Positions 17,884-27,634 of a stretch of DNA of 64,000 nt are shown piece after piece; within the stretch, counting starts at the first letter, position 1; every line of letters begins with the position of its first letter. The stretch covers positions 775,021-839,020 of the forward strand of contig NZ_PVTD01000002.1 in the NCBI RefSeq assembly GCF_003003255.1. Direction: 5' to 3'. Both the position numbers and the translations under genes were made by a program. A model generated the notes under the pieces. The model worked only from the letters and a program-made list of their open reading frames with translations, searched no databases and was not told the DNA's origin. The DNA comes from Aliiruegeria haliotis. GTDB lineage: Bacteria > Pseudomonadota > Alphaproteobacteria > Rhodobacterales > Rhodobacteraceae.

Positions 17884-18782
17884 GGCTGCTCGTCACCGCC
17901 TTCTTTCAGTTGCAACGCCGCCTGGTACACATCGCGCCGCTTCATTCCGAGGCTTTGAGCAACCTGAGTTGCCGCCTCTTTCACCGAATGATCTGCCAAC
18001 GCCTTGCGCAAGGCGTCTTCCAGATCGTCGGCCGATACCTCCCGCTGGCCCGGTCGGTCGACAACGAGAACGATCTCCCCCTTCAGTGTCTTGCCGTCGA
18101 GCGATTCTGCCAACTCGCCCAAACTGCCGCGCAGCGCCTCCTCGAATCGCTTGGTCAGTTCGCGACAGACGGCTGCCTGCCTCTCTGCGCCGAAGACTTG
18201 CACCATGGACCCTAACAATCGGCTAATTCGCTTGGGGGATTCGAAGAGCACAATCGTTGCGTCGACGCCGGCGAGCCCTTCGAGCCAGGACTTGCGCGCG
18301 CCCTTTGCAGTTGGCGGAAACCCCGCGAACAGAAACCGGTCACTCGGCAAGCCCGACAGGGACAGTGCCGCAAGGACAGCCGATGGGCCCGGCGCGCTGG
18401 TGACCATCAAACCCTCCGCAATTGCAGCGCGCCCGAGTTGAAACCCGGGATCGGCAACCAGCGGCGTACCGGCCTCCGATGCATATGCCACCGACTTCCC
18501 CTCTCGGATCAATCCCATAATCCGGGGCCGCTGTGCAGCGCCATTGTGGTCGTGGTAGGCAATCATCGGGCGCCCGCGCAGGGGCACGCCATGCAGATCC
18601 ATCAGGTGCCGCGTCGTCCGCGTGTCCTCCGCCGCGATCACATCGGCAGAGGCCAGGATATCGAGCCCCCTGAGTGTGATATCCCGGGCGCTTCCAATCG
18701 GGGTCGCAACAAAGTGGATGCCTGGTTCCAGCGTCACTTCACGGAACGCACGGCTTCCTCGGGTCTCATCTGCTTGGGACAT
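17880..18782 (-). CDS. rsmI: 16S rRNA (cytidine1402-2'-O)-methyltransferase
   Basis: 300-residue tetrapyrrole-methylase-fold enzyme that 2'-O-methylates C1402 in 16S rRNA. Diagnostic segments are IHFVATPIGSARDITLRGLD, AAEDTRTTRHL, MIAYHDHN, GTPLVADPGF, TSAPGPSAVLAALSLSGLP and FAGFPP. One oddity is SEAGTP where most family members have SDAGTP. A C-terminal helix-turn-helix-like tail (EAATQVAQSLGMKRRDVYQA) is also standard. It starts the leftward rsmI-yraN-gshB run and diverges by 93 bp from the lipoprotein gene. Confidence 0.95.
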   Translation of the reverse strand: MSQADETRGSRAFREVTLEPGIHFVATPIGSARDITLRGLDILASADVIAAEDTRTTRHLMDLHGVPLRGRPMIAYHDHNGAAQRPRIMGLIREGKSVAYASEAGTPLVADPGFQLGRAAIAEGLMVTSAPGPSAVLAALSLSGLPSDRFLFAGFPPTAKGARKSWLEGLAGVDATIVLFESPKRISRLLGSMVQVFGAERQAAVCRELTKRFEEALRGSLGELAESLDGKTLKGEIVLVVDRPGQREVSADDLEDALRKALADHSVKEAATQVAQSLGMKRRDVYQAALQLKEGGDEQP

Positions 18783-18875
18783 TTACTTGCCGCCTTCCAC
18801 GGAATACGGTCGGGTCGACCAGGGCCCAGCTTTGCCCGTGCCCTCAGCCTGACCTGGAAGAGCGAGATTTAACCC

Positions 18876-20051
18876 ATGTTTTCTGCATTTAGAAACCCTT
18901 TCGCGCTGGCCACCCGCGGTCTTGCGCTTGCCGGCGCCCTGTTGCTGGCGGCCTGTGACGGCGTTCCCAACGCTTCAGGAGGCGGCGGCCCCTCGATCGA
19001 TACGAGCGCGCCGGTCCCGGTTGCGTTGCTTGTGCCCGGTGGGGCTGGCGGTGACGCGATCGTCTCTCAAAGCCTCGAAAATGCAGCCCGCCTTGCGATT
19101 GCAGATCTCGACAAGGTCCAGATCGACCTCCGGGTCTACCAGACGGGCGGCAATGCCGGCGGCGCCTCTGCAGCCGCCTCCCGCGCCGCCGACGAGGGCG
19201 CGAAGATCATCCTGGGACCGCTTTACTCCGAGGCTGCCAACGCCGCCGGTCTCGCTGTGGCGAATCGCGGTCTGAACGTGCTGGCCTTCTCCAACAACGC
19301 CTCGATCGCCGGCGGAAATGTCTTTGTCCTCGGCAATCTCTTCCAGAACACCTCCGACCGGTTGACCCGCTACGCCGCCTCCCGCGGCAAGGGCAACATC
19401 TTCGTGGTCAATGCCCGCACCACCGCCGAGGAAATCGGCCGGGATGCGATTCTGAACTCCATCAACAGCAGCCGCGCGAACCTCGCCGGCAGCGCCTCCT
19501 TCGATTTCTCCCAGCAGGGCATCGTTGCCGCCGTGCCGCAGATCTCGCAACAGGTTCAGGCCTCCGGCGCCAACTCGGTCTTCTTCACCTCGGACAACGA
19601 CGGCGCCATGTCCTTCCTCGCCCAGATGCTGCCGGAGAACGGCGTCGGTGCGCCGAACCACCAGTTCATCGGCCTCGCGCGGCTGGATATCCCGCCCGAG
19701 GCACTCTCGCAGCCCGGTCTTCAGGGCGCCTGGATGGCACTTCCGGATCCCGGGCTCTCGGCCAATTTCCGCTCCCGCTACGCTTCGGCCTACGGTGGCG
19801 CTCCGCACCCGCTCGCCGGGCTCTCCTACGACGGCATCGCCGCCGTGGGCGCGCTCGTCGGCAAGGGCAAGTCGGACGCCCTGACCCGCGCTGCCTTGAC
19901 ACAGGGCTCCGGTTTCGTCGGCGTCAACGGCATCTTCCGCCTCCTCCCGGACGGCACAAACCAGCGCGGCCTCGCGGTCGGGCAGATCCAGAACAGCCAG
20001 GTTACAGTCATTGACGCTGCCCCAAGAAGCTTCGGCGGATTCGGTTTCTAA
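18876..20051 (+). CDS. Lipoprotein with periplasmic-binding fold (LpoA-like penicillin-binding protein activator)
   Basis: 391-residue lipoprotein: the hydrophobic signal ends in LLLAAC at residue 27, a clear lipobox. The mature part is a Leu/Ile/Val-type periplasmic binding fold (Peripla_BP_6), with PVPVALLVPGGAGGD near the start, ILGPLYSEAANAAGLAVANRG in the middle and GLSYDGIAAVGALV late. The place next to rsmI and yraN matches yraM/lpoA of enterobacteria, whose product activates penicillin-binding protein 1A, so an outer-membrane cell-wall role is likely. It is shorter than LpoA and lacks its N-terminal helical domain, so equivalence is inferred. Its 3' end overlaps glnD. Confidence 0.83.
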   Translation: MFSAFRNPFALATRGLALAGALLLAACDGVPNASGGGGPSIDTSAPVPVALLVPGGAGGDAIVSQSLENAARLAIADLDKVQIDLRVYQTGGNAGGASAAASRAADEGAKIILGPLYSEAANAAGLAVANRGLNVLAFSNNASIAGGNVFVLGNLFQNTSDRLTRYAASRGKGNIFVVNARTTAEEIGRDAILNSINSSRANLAGSASFDFSQQGIVAAVPQISQQVQASGANSVFFTSDNDGAMSFLAQMLPENGVGAPNHQFIGLARLDIPPEALSQPGLQGAWMALPDPGLSANFRSRYASAYGGAPHPLAGLSYDGIAAVGALVGKGKSDALTRAALTQGSGFVGVNGIFRLLPDGTNQRGLAVGQIQNSQVTVIDAAPRSFGGFGF

Positions 20052-22827
20052 ACCGGCCCCCGCCATCACGACCCCGCCGCTCCCGCAGGACCTCATCTGT
20101 CCCGCAGACAGGATATTCGACGTCAACGGCCTGAACGAACGCCTCGCCGCCGCGGTTGACGGCGGCGAAGGCACGGGCCGGCGCGTCCGTGCCATTGGCG
20201 TGCTGGCCGAGGCGCTTGCCAACGGGCGCGCCGCCATCGAGGAGGCTTTCGAGGCCTCGCCGCGGTCCGCCCGTCCGCTGGTGCATTCCTATGCCTGGCT
20301 TACCGATTGTATCATCCGTTCGGCCTTCTGGACTGCGAAGTTCCTGCTGGTGGAGGGCGGTGCCGACGCCAGTGACCAGCACATGTCGGTGATTGCCGTG
20401 GGCGGCTATGGCCGGGCGGAGATGGCGCCCCACTCGGACGTCGACCTGCTGTTCCTGGCCGAGGACAAGATCAGCCCTCGCATCGAGTGCATCGTGGAGG
20501 AGATGCTCTACATCCTCTGGGACCTGCGCCTGAAGGTTGGCCATGCCACCCGCACGATCCGGGAATGCCTCAAGCTGGGGCGTGAGGACTACACGATCCG
20601 AACCTCGCTGCTGGAGATGCGGCATGTCGATGGCGATGCGATCCTGACGGAGATGCTCACCTCCCGGCTGTGGAACGAACTCTTCAAGGGGTCGTCAAAA
20701 GACTACATCGAGGCCAAGCTCTCCGAACGTGCAGAACGCCACCGCAAACAGGGCGGGCAGCGCTACATGCTCGAACCCAACATCAAGGAGGGCAAGGGCG
20801 GCCTGCGCGACCTGCAATCGCTGTTCTGGATTGCGAAATACGTGCATCGCGTGAACCGGATCGAGGACCTCGTCGGGATCGGTGTGTTCACACCGGAGGA
20901 GTTCTGGTCTTTCGAACAGGCCGAGACCTTCCTGTGGGCCGCACGCGGGCATCTGCACCTGATCGCCGGGCGACCTGCCGAACAGTTGACCTTCGACATG
21001 CAGGTTCCGGTGGCCGAGCGGCTCGGCTATTCCGATCACTCTGGTCGCCGGTCCGTCGAGCATTTCATGCAGGACTACTTCCGCCACGCTACCCGGGTCG
21101 GCGAACTGACGCGAATTTTCCTGACCTCTCTGGAGGCCGCCCACGCGAAGCGCGAGCCCATGCTCGCCGGGCTTTTCCGCCGCCGAAAGGTCGAGCGGGA
21201 GGGGTTTGTCTGGCAGGGCGGGCGGCTTGCCATTGCGGACGACACAGCCTTCCTCGCCGACAAGTTGAACATCCTGCGGCTCTTTGACGAGGCACTTCAG
21301 ACCGACACCCTGATCCACCCTGACGCCATGCGGCTCGTCTCTGCCAATCTGCATCTGATCGACGCGGAAATGCGCCGCGATCCCGAAGCGGCCAAGATCT
21401 TTCTGCGCCTGATGCTTGATCACGGAAACCCCGAACGGGCGTTGCGACGTATGAACGAAGTGGGAGTGCTCGCCGCTTTCGTGCCGGAATTCGAACCCAT
21501 CGTCGCGATGATGCAGTTCAACTTCTACCACGCCTATACCGTGGACGAGCACACGATCCAGTGCATCCGCGTCCTCGCCCAGATCGAACACGGCGAGTTG
21601 GTGGAAGAGCTTCCCGTCGCCTCGCGAATCCTCGAAAGGGGCGTGGACCGAAAGGTGCTCTACCTTGCCGTTTTCCTGCACGATATCGGCAAGGGCCGCG
21701 TGGAGGATCACTCGGTTCTGGGCGCCCGTATCGCCCGCCCGGTGTGCAAGCGCCTCGGGTTGACGAGCGAGGAGGCCGATACCGTCGAATGGCTGGTACG
21801 GGCGCATCTGGTCATGTCCGACATGGCTCAGAAACGGGATATCGCCGACCCACGCACTGTCAGCGACTTCGCAAAGATCGTGAAAACCCGCAAGCGGCTC
21901 GACCTGTTGACGGTTCTGACGGTCTGCGACATCCGCGGCGTGGGCCCCAATGTCTGGAACAACTGGAAGGCGCAGCTTTTGCGCACACTCCACCGCCAGA
22001 CCGCCGACGCGCTGGATGGCGGGATGGAGGACCTCAACCGCGAGAACATAGGCGAGGAAGCCCAGACCGCGTTGCGCGCCGCCCTGTCCGACTGGAGCGA
22101 GCAGGAGATCGAAACCGAGATCGAGCGCCACTATTCACCCTATTGGCAAGGCCTGCCCGAAGCTGCCTATGTCACCTTTGCCAAGCAGCTCAGGGGCCTG
22201 AGCGATGACGAGATCCGCATCGACCTGACGCCGGAAGCGGACCGCGACGCCACCCGCGCCTGCTTCGCGCTGGTCGACCATCCGGGTGTTTTTTCCCGAT
22301 TGGCCGGGTCCCTTGCGCTGGTTGGTGCGAACGTCGTCGACGCGCGGACCTATACGTCGAAGGACGGCTATGCCACGGCGATCTTCTGGATCCAGGATGG
22401 CGATGGCGCGCCTTACGAGGCGAGCCGCCTGCCCCGCCTGACGCAAATGATCGAGAAGTGCCTGAAAGGCGAGATCATCACTGGCGAAGCCCTGCGCAAG
22501 CGCGACAAGCAGAAGAAACGGGAGCGCGATTTCCGTTTCCCGACCTCGGTGCATTTCGACAACAACGGTTCGGAGATCTACACGTTGATCGAGGTCGACA
22601 CACGCGACCGTCCCGGCCTGTTGTTCGATCTCACACGGACGCTGGCCAACTCGCATATCTACATCGCTTCCGCCGTGATCGCGACCTACGGTGCCCAGGC
22701 GGTGGACACCTTCTATGTCAAGGACATGTTCGGCCTGAAGATCCACAGCAAATCCAAACAGAAAGCGCTTGAAAAGAAACTGGTCAAGGCCATCGAGCGT
22801 GGCGCCGAAAGGGCCAGAAGCGAATGA
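20011..22827 (+). CDS. glnD: [Protein-PII] uridylyltransferase / uridylyl-removing enzyme
   Basis: 938-residue bifunctional nitrogen sensor that adds UMP to PII proteins when glutamine is low and removes it when glutamine is high. Domains in order: nucleotidyltransferase with GGYGRAEMAPHSDVDLLFL (residues 131-149), an HD phosphohydrolase with FLHDIGKGRVEDHS (about 558-571) and two C-terminal ACT domains that bind glutamine. The only start giving the full N-terminus is TTG at 20011, inside the end of the lipoprotein gene (41-bp overlap); no ATG is available nearby. murJ overlaps the stop by 4 bp. The family call is certain; the exact start is less so. Confidence 0.95.
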   Translation: MTLPQEASADSVSKPAPAITTPPLPQDLICPADRIFDVNGLNERLAAAVDGGEGTGRRVRAIGVLAEALANGRAAIEEAFEASPRSARPLVHSYAWLTDCIIRSAFWTAKFLLVEGGADASDQHMSVIAVGGYGRAEMAPHSDVDLLFLAEDKISPRIECIVEEMLYILWDLRLKVGHATRTIRECLKLGREDYTIRTSLLEMRHVDGDAILTEMLTSRLWNELFKGSSKDYIEAKLSERAERHRKQGGQRYMLEPNIKEGKGGLRDLQSLFWIAKYVHRVNRIEDLVGIGVFTPEEFWSFEQAETFLWAARGHLHLIAGRPAEQLTFDMQVPVAERLGYSDHSGRRSVEHFMQDYFRHATRVGELTRIFLTSLEAAHAKREPMLAGLFRRRKVEREGFVWQGGRLAIADDTAFLADKLNILRLFDEALQTDTLIHPDAMRLVSANLHLIDAEMRRDPEAAKIFLRLMLDHGNPERALRRMNEVGVLAAFVPEFEPIVAMMQFNFYHAYTVDEHTIQCIRVLAQIEHGELVEELPVASRILERGVDRKVLYLAVFLHDIGKGRVEDHSVLGARIARPVCKRLGLTSEEADTVEWLVRAHLVMSDMAQKRDIADPRTVSDFAKIVKTRKRLDLLTVLTVCDIRGVGPNVWNNWKAQLLRTLHRQTADALDGGMEDLNRENIGEEAQTALRAALSDWSEQEIETEIERHYSPYWQGLPEAAYVTFAKQLRGLSDDEIRIDLTPEADRDATRACFALVDHPGVFSRLAGSLALVGANVVDARTYTSKDGYATAIFWIQDGDGAPYEASRLPRLTQMIEKCLKGEIITGEALRKRDKQKKRERDFRFPTSVHFDNNGSEIYTLIEVDTRDRPGLLFDLTRTLANSHIYIASAVIATYGAQAVDTFYVKDMFGLKIHSKSKQKALEKKLVKAIERGAERARSE

Positions 22828-24377
22828 AACCGATCCGCCTTGTGGCGGGCTTCCTGACAGTGGGCTTCTGGACGCTCATGTCACGGATCCTCGGCTTTGT
22901 GCGTGACATCGTCTTCGCGGCCAAACTCGGTGACGGGCCGGTAGCGGAGGCATTCCTGATCGCCTTCTCCCTGCCCAACATGTTCCGCCGTTTCTTCGCC
23001 GAGGGCGCCTTCAACATGGCCTTCGTGCCGATGTTTTCCAAGAAGCTGGAGACAGGCGAGGATCCGAAGACATTTGCCAACGACGCCTTCAGTGGCCTTG
23101 CTGGCGTGCTCATCATTCTGACCCTGTTGGCTCAGGCGGCGATGCCGTGGCTGGTGATGGCGATGGCCTCGGGCTTTCGTGGCGACGAACGTTTCGACCT
23201 CGCCGTGGATTTCGGCCGCATCGCCTTTCCCTACATCCTGTTCATCTCGCTGGCTGCACTGCTGTCTGGCGTGCTCAATGCCACGGGACGCTTCGTGGCT
23301 GCTGCCGCCGCGCCGGTCTTGCTGAACATCATTCTCGTTTCGGCCATGGTCATGGCAGAGATCACCGGTGGCGATTTTGGCACCTGGTTGATCTGGGGCG
23401 TGCCCATCGCGGGCATTGCCCAGATGATGCTGGTCTGGACTGCTGCCTTCCGGGCCGGGTTCCGGCTGGTGCCGCGCCGCCCCAGGCTCACACCCGAACT
23501 CAAACGGTTGGCGAAGATCGCGGCCCCGGCAATGCTGGCGGGCGGCGTCGTGCAGATCAACCTGCTCGTCGGGCGCCAGGTTGCATCGTATTTCGAGGGC
23601 GCAATCCAGTACCTGAACCTCGCAGACCGGCTGTATCAACTGCCCCTCGGCGTGGTCGCGATTGCCATTGGCGTGGTGCTGCTGCCGGATCTCTCCCGCA
23701 GGCTCGCGGCCGGGGACACCACCGGCGGTCAGGACGCGCTCAACCGCGCGGCCGAATTTGCGCTTCTGTTGACCCTGCCGGCATCCGTGGCACTCGTCCT
23801 GATCCCCGAGCCCATCGTCTCCGTGCTCTACCAGCGTGGCGCTTTCGGGGAACAGGCCGCCGCCCGCACAGCAATCGTCACCGCGATCTACGGCGCCGGC
23901 CTGCCGGCCTTCGTTCTGCAAAAGGTGTTCCAGCCACTGTACTTCGCCCGCCATGACACCAAAACGCCGTTCTACTACGCCCTTGTCGCCATGGTGCTGA
24001 ACGCGGCGATCGCCATCGGCGGCGCGATCTACTTCGGCTTCTACGCCGCCGCATGGGCCACCACGCTGGCAGGTTGGGCAATGGTCGCGCTGCTTTGGGC
24101 GGGATCGCGGTCGATGGGCGAGGCCGCCGTTCTGGACGCCCGCCTCAAGCGCCGTGCCGTGCGTATCCTTGCGGCCTGCGCCGTGATGGGGGCCTGTCTT
24201 TTGGGAACAGAGGCGATACTCGGCGACGTTCTTTACCAGGACGGCATTCGGTATGTCGCGCTGCTCTTGCTCGTGGGGGTCGGCATCGTCAGCTACTTCG
24301 CCGCCGCGCAGGTGCTGGGCGCAACAAACCTGGGCGAGATGCACCGGTCAATGCGCCGGGCACGGAAAGTGGAGTAG
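22824..24377 (+). CDS. murJ: Lipid II flippase MurJ
   Basis: 517-residue polytopic protein of the MviN/MATE fold that moves lipid II across the inner membrane for peptidoglycan synthesis. The N-terminus LVAGFLTVGFWTLMSRILGF and SLPNMFRRFFAEGAFNMAFVP are diagnostic; VLLPDLSRR and LYQRGAFGE recur later as in the family, with about 14 hydrophobic helices overall. ATG at 22824 overlaps the glnD stop (ATGA), so the two are translationally coupled, an arrangement I have seen as usual in Rhodobacterales. The rhomboid-like gene converges on it. Confidence 0.96.
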   Translation: MKPIRLVAGFLTVGFWTLMSRILGFVRDIVFAAKLGDGPVAEAFLIAFSLPNMFRRFFAEGAFNMAFVPMFSKKLETGEDPKTFANDAFSGLAGVLIILTLLAQAAMPWLVMAMASGFRGDERFDLAVDFGRIAFPYILFISLAALLSGVLNATGRFVAAAAAPVLLNIILVSAMVMAEITGGDFGTWLIWGVPIAGIAQMMLVWTAAFRAGFRLVPRRPRLTPELKRLAKIAAPAMLAGGVVQINLLVGRQVASYFEGAIQYLNLADRLYQLPLGVVAIAIGVVLLPDLSRRLAAGDTTGGQDALNRAAEFALLLTLPASVALVLIPEPIVSVLYQRGAFGEQAAARTAIVTAIYGAGLPAFVLQKVFQPLYFARHDTKTPFYYALVAMVLNAAIAIGGAIYFGFYAAAWATTLAGWAMVALLWAGSRSMGEAAVLDARLKRRAVRILAACAVMGACLLGTEAILGDVLYQDGIRYVALLLLVGVGIVSYFAAAQVLGATNLGEMHRSMRRARKVE

Positions 24378-24471
24378 TCAGCCCGCCCATGAGGTTCGGA
24401 TGCATGTCCGGTCGAGATCGCCGATGCAGGGCTATCCGTATTGGGCGGACTTGGTAGGATGCGCCCTCTGC

Positions 24472-25161
24472 CTACCGCTGGCGCATCGTCCGCAGCAACG
24501 CAGCCCAACCACCCGGCTGCACAACACTGGACAGCACAAAGCCCGTGGCAAACCCGGCCAACTCGGCGACCCAGTCCTTGTTGGCACCGAAGATCAGCCC
24601 GAACAGCAACTGGATCCCCATCAGGAAACCGATCAACCGAAAGGCCTGCAACTGGTTCTCGCCCGCACGGCCGTAGCCGACCCAGAGGATGAAGGTGAAC
24701 GCTCCAATCAACCCGTAGGCACCGGTGTACCCACCATAAAGCGGCTGCGTCGCGCCCGAAAGCAGACCGTAGGCCAACGCCCCGACCACGCCGGACCCAA
24801 GGAAAATCGCCGCCACGGTCCATTGCCGGAACGTCTCTCCTACCATCTTGCCAAGCGCCAGCACGAAGACGCAGACCATCACCATGTGGGTGAAGGAGCC
24901 ATGCACGAAGAGATAGGTCACAAAGCGCTTCACATGCTCCAGCGGCCAGCGGGAGGTCTCCATCATCCAGTGCAGGATCTCGGAGGAAAAGGCATAGTTC
25001 TGGATCGCGAAGATTCGCCAGTCGTCACCGCCCCGCGTCCCCGCGATCAGCCCCGAGCGCGACAGGCCAAAGAGCAGCTCGACCCCGAAGATCACCGCCA
25101 CCAGCACCACCACGACTGGTGGCAGTGCGTTGAACGGGCTCTGTGAGTTCGGGTCCTGCAT
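24472..25161 (-). CDS. Rhomboid-like membrane protein lacking the catalytic residues
   Basis: 229-residue, six-helix rhomboid-fold protein. The conserved loop reads FVHGSFTHMVMV, the position of the usual HxxxxHxxxN. The serine motif GxSG is replaced: GGYTGAYGLIGAF has Tyr where aligned rhomboids have Ser. The late His-containing helix reads AELAGFATGF, with Glu where AHLGGF has His. Both dyad residues thus appear lost, so it is probably a pseudoprotease that binds membrane proteins without cutting them. ATG at 25161 has GGAGG upstream and is preferred to the frame opening at 25308. It diverges from trpS and converges on murJ. Fold is clear; inactivity is inferred from a by-eye alignment. Confidence 0.8.
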   Translation of the reverse strand: MQDPNSQSPFNALPPVVVVLVAVIFGVELLFGLSRSGLIAGTRGGDDWRIFAIQNYAFSSEILHWMMETSRWPLEHVKRFVTYLFVHGSFTHMVMVCVFVLALGKMVGETFRQWTVAAIFLGSGVVGALAYGLLSGATQPLYGGYTGAYGLIGAFTFILWVGYGRAGENQLQAFRLIGFLMGIQLLFGLIFGANKDWVAELAGFATGFVLSSVVQPGGWAALLRTMRQR

Positions 25162-25234
25162 GGCTGCCTCCGGTTGACGCGATATGCCGGCATGGGTAAG
25201 CGGTCGCAGCCTGAATTTCCAGCCGGAGACTCCG

Positions 25235-26257
25235 ATGTCTGACGAATCCAAGTTCACCCCGCGCGTCTTTTCCGGGATCAAGCCCTCGGGCGGCCTGACG
25301 CTCGGCAACTACCTCGGTGCGATCAAGCGGTTCGTGGACTGGCAGGATGCCGGCACCCACGAGACGATCTACTGCGTCGTCGACCTGCACGCGATCACCG
25401 TCTGGCAGGACCCCAAGGAACTGCATGCCGCCACCCGCGAAGTGGCCGCGGGCTTCATCGCTTCTGGCATCGATCCAACGAAATCGATCCTGTTCAACCA
25501 GTCCCAGGTTTCGGCCCACGCCGAGCTGGGCTGGATCTTCAGCTGCGTGGCGCGTGTGGGCTGGATGAACCGCATGACCCAGTTCAAGGACAAGGCCGGC
25601 GCAAACGCCGAGAAGGTCAGCCTCGGGCTCTATGCCTACCCGGCGCTCATGGCAGCCGACATCCTGATCTACCACGCCACCCACGTCCCGGTGGGCGAGG
25701 ATCAGAAACAGCATGTCGAGTTGACCCGCGACATCGCGCAGAAGTTCAATCATGACTACAAGGTCGATTTCTTCCCCGAGACGGAACCCGTCATCGAGGG
25801 GCCCGCGACGCGCGTGATGAACCTGCGCGATGGCACGAAGAAGATGTCGAAGTCCGGCGAGTCGGATATGGAGCGGATCAACATGACCGACACCGCCGAC
25901 ACGATCGCCAAGAAATTCAAGAAGGCCCGAACAGATCCCGAGCCCCTTCCCGAAACGCTTGACGGGTTGAAGGGACGCCCGGAGGCACGGAACCTCGTCG
26001 ATATCTATGCCGGTCTCTCCGGGCTGACGGACGAACAGGTGATCGCGGAATATGCCGGCGCCGGCTGGGGCAGGTTCAAGCCTGCGCTGGCAGATCTTGC
26101 AGTCGAGAAACTCGCGCCGATCTCGACGGAGATGGCCCGCCTGATGAACGATCCGGCAGAGATTGACCGCATTCTTGGTCATGGTGCGGAGCAGGCCCGG
26201 GCACTCGCCGAGCCCATCCTGAAAGAAGCATACGAGATCGTCGGCCTCGTCCGCTGA
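25235..26257 (+). CDS. trpS: Tryptophan--tRNA ligase
   Basis: 340-residue class I aminoacyl-tRNA synthetase that charges tRNA-Trp. [17 protein letters not shown] carries the HIGH-type motif (TLGN here, where many TrpRS have HLGN), followed by [25 protein letters not shown] and the [15 protein letters not shown] loop. Length is normal. ATG at 25235 follows GGAG and gives [12 protein letters not shown]; the frame opens earlier at 25184. It diverges from the rhomboid-like gene. Confidence 0.96.
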   Translation: MSDESKFTPRVFSGIKPSGGLTLGNYLGAIKRFVDWQDAGTHETIYCVVDLHAITVWQDPKELHAATREVAAGFIASGIDPTKSILFNQSQVSAHAELGWIFSCVARVGWMNRMTQFKDKAGANAEKVSLGLYAYPALMAADILIYHATHVPVGEDQKQHVELTRDIAQKFNHDYKVDFFPETEPVIEGPATRVMNLRDGTKKMSKSGESDMERINMTDTADTIAKKFKKARTDPEPLPETLDGLKGRPEARNLVDIYAGLSGLTDEQVIAEYAGAGWGRFKPALADLAVEKLAPISTEMARLMNDPAEIDRILGHGAEQARALAEPILKEAYEIVGLVR

Positions 26258-26767
26258 TCGCAGCGATTCCGGACGCGAGATCACTCGACCTGTGGTAGTG
26301 CGCCAGTGTCGGGTTCACCCGGCGGGCATCGGTGGCTGCCCGCAGGCTGGGCCGCGGCCGGACAGGTCGAGTGGCAGCGGCCGACTTCCGCTCCCCACGC
26401 GGCGGAGGCCGAAATTGCGGCCATTTGCAGGACCGGGCTTCACAAAAGCGTTTCAGGTCCGACACGTCGGTAGGACAGGCCGTTGTCAGGTTTCATATGC
26501 GTGACCATTGCGCGCTTTGCTATGTGCTTCCGACGTGTGGAAATCTGTCTGCCCGGATTTGTCCGCAAGGATGCGCAGGCTTCGCCCGCCAGCCCCGCCT
26601 ATCGCCCCACTCAGCCCGTGCGGATCGGGGGGTGCCGGAGCCCGACCCTTCCCCGGCTTCCAGTTTCCGACAGCCATTCCCGACGCCTCAAGGCCACGCG
26701 CGACAGCCACTGGACGCGTCCTTCGGACAGGCATAGTGTCGCGCGGCGCGCTCAACCGGAGGAAGCC
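26258..26767. other. 510-bp intergenic region before ilvE
   Basis: No frame in this stretch has a convincing start with ribosome site and recognisable product; the long open frames crossing it on both strands are by-products of GC-rich composition. A less GC-rich patch near 26480-26560 is a reasonable place for the ilvE promoter, but no consensus is clear. Confidence 0.5.
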
Positions 26768-27631
26768 ATGGCAGTCGGCACCAACATCCGCACCTATTTC
26801 GAAGGCACCTGGCACGATGGTAATGTGCCGATCATGCGGGCGGCCGACCACGGGTCCTGGTTGGGTTCGACTGTTTTTGATGGCGCCCGGTTCTTCGAAG
26901 GGGTGAGCCCTGACCTCGACAAGCACTGCGCCCGCGTCAATCGCTCCGCTGAGGCTCTGATGGTCGACCCGACCGTGTCCACCGAGGAGATGATGGAGAT
27001 CACCCGGGAAGGGCTGGCGCAATATGACGCCGGTGCCGCGGTCTACATTCGGCCGATGTACTGGGCGATCGACAGTGACAAGAGCGGTGTGCTTCCCAAG
27101 AAGGGTGCCACCGGCTTCGCGGTCTGCCTTGAGGAAATCCCGATGTCGCCCGCCGGCACCTCCACGACGCTGACGCGCACACGCTTTCGCCGCCCGGTCC
27201 TGGAATCCTCGGTCTGCAACGCCAAGGCCGGCTGCCTCTATCCCAACAACGGACGTATGTTGGCGGAGGCCTATGCCAAGGGCTTTGGCAATGCACTCGT
27301 GGCGGATGCGCTCGGCAATGTCGCCGAAACCGCAACCGCGAACGTGTTCATGGTGAAGGATGGGGTCGCCTTCACACCCGTTGCCAATGGCACCTTCCTG
27401 TCCGGCATCACACGGGCCCGGCATATCACGAACCTGCGCGCCGATGGCGTCGAGGTGGTGGAGACCGTGCTGTCCTTCGAAGACTTCGAAGTCGCCGACG
27501 AAGTCTTCCTGACCGGGAACATGACCAAGGTCACGCCGGTGACAGCCTTTGACGACGTCACCTACCAGGTTGGTCCCATCGCCCGCCGCGCCCGCGATCT
27601 CTACTGGGACTGGGCGCTCTCGGGCCGCTGA
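26768..27631 (+). CDS. ilvE: Branched-chain amino acid aminotransferase
   Basis: 287-residue fold-type IV pyridoxal-phosphate enzyme that interconverts Val, Leu and Ile with their 2-oxo acids. It shows GSTVFDGARFFEG (start of the cofactor domain), YIRPMYW, the Schiff-base lysine in SVCNAKAGCLYPNNGR, AETATANVFMVKDG and LSGITRARHITNL. ATG at 26768 follows a strong GGAGGAAG site; the open frame extends upstream without one. Some fold-IV enzymes are D-amino acid aminotransferases, but the overall pattern favours IlvE. A membrane protein gene starts 3 bp after its stop, so the two are linked. Confidence 0.9.
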   Translation: MAVGTNIRTYFEGTWHDGNVPIMRAADHGSWLGSTVFDGARFFEGVSPDLDKHCARVNRSAEALMVDPTVSTEEMMEITREGLAQYDAGAAVYIRPMYWAIDSDKSGVLPKKGATGFAVCLEEIPMSPAGTSTTLTRTRFRRPVLESSVCNAKAGCLYPNNGRMLAEAYAKGFGNALVADALGNVAETATANVFMVKDGVAFTPVANGTFLSGITRARHITNLRADGVEVVETVLSFEDFEVADEVFLTGNMTKVTPVTAFDDVTYQVGPIARRARDLYWDWALSGR

Positions 27632-27634
27632 CCC

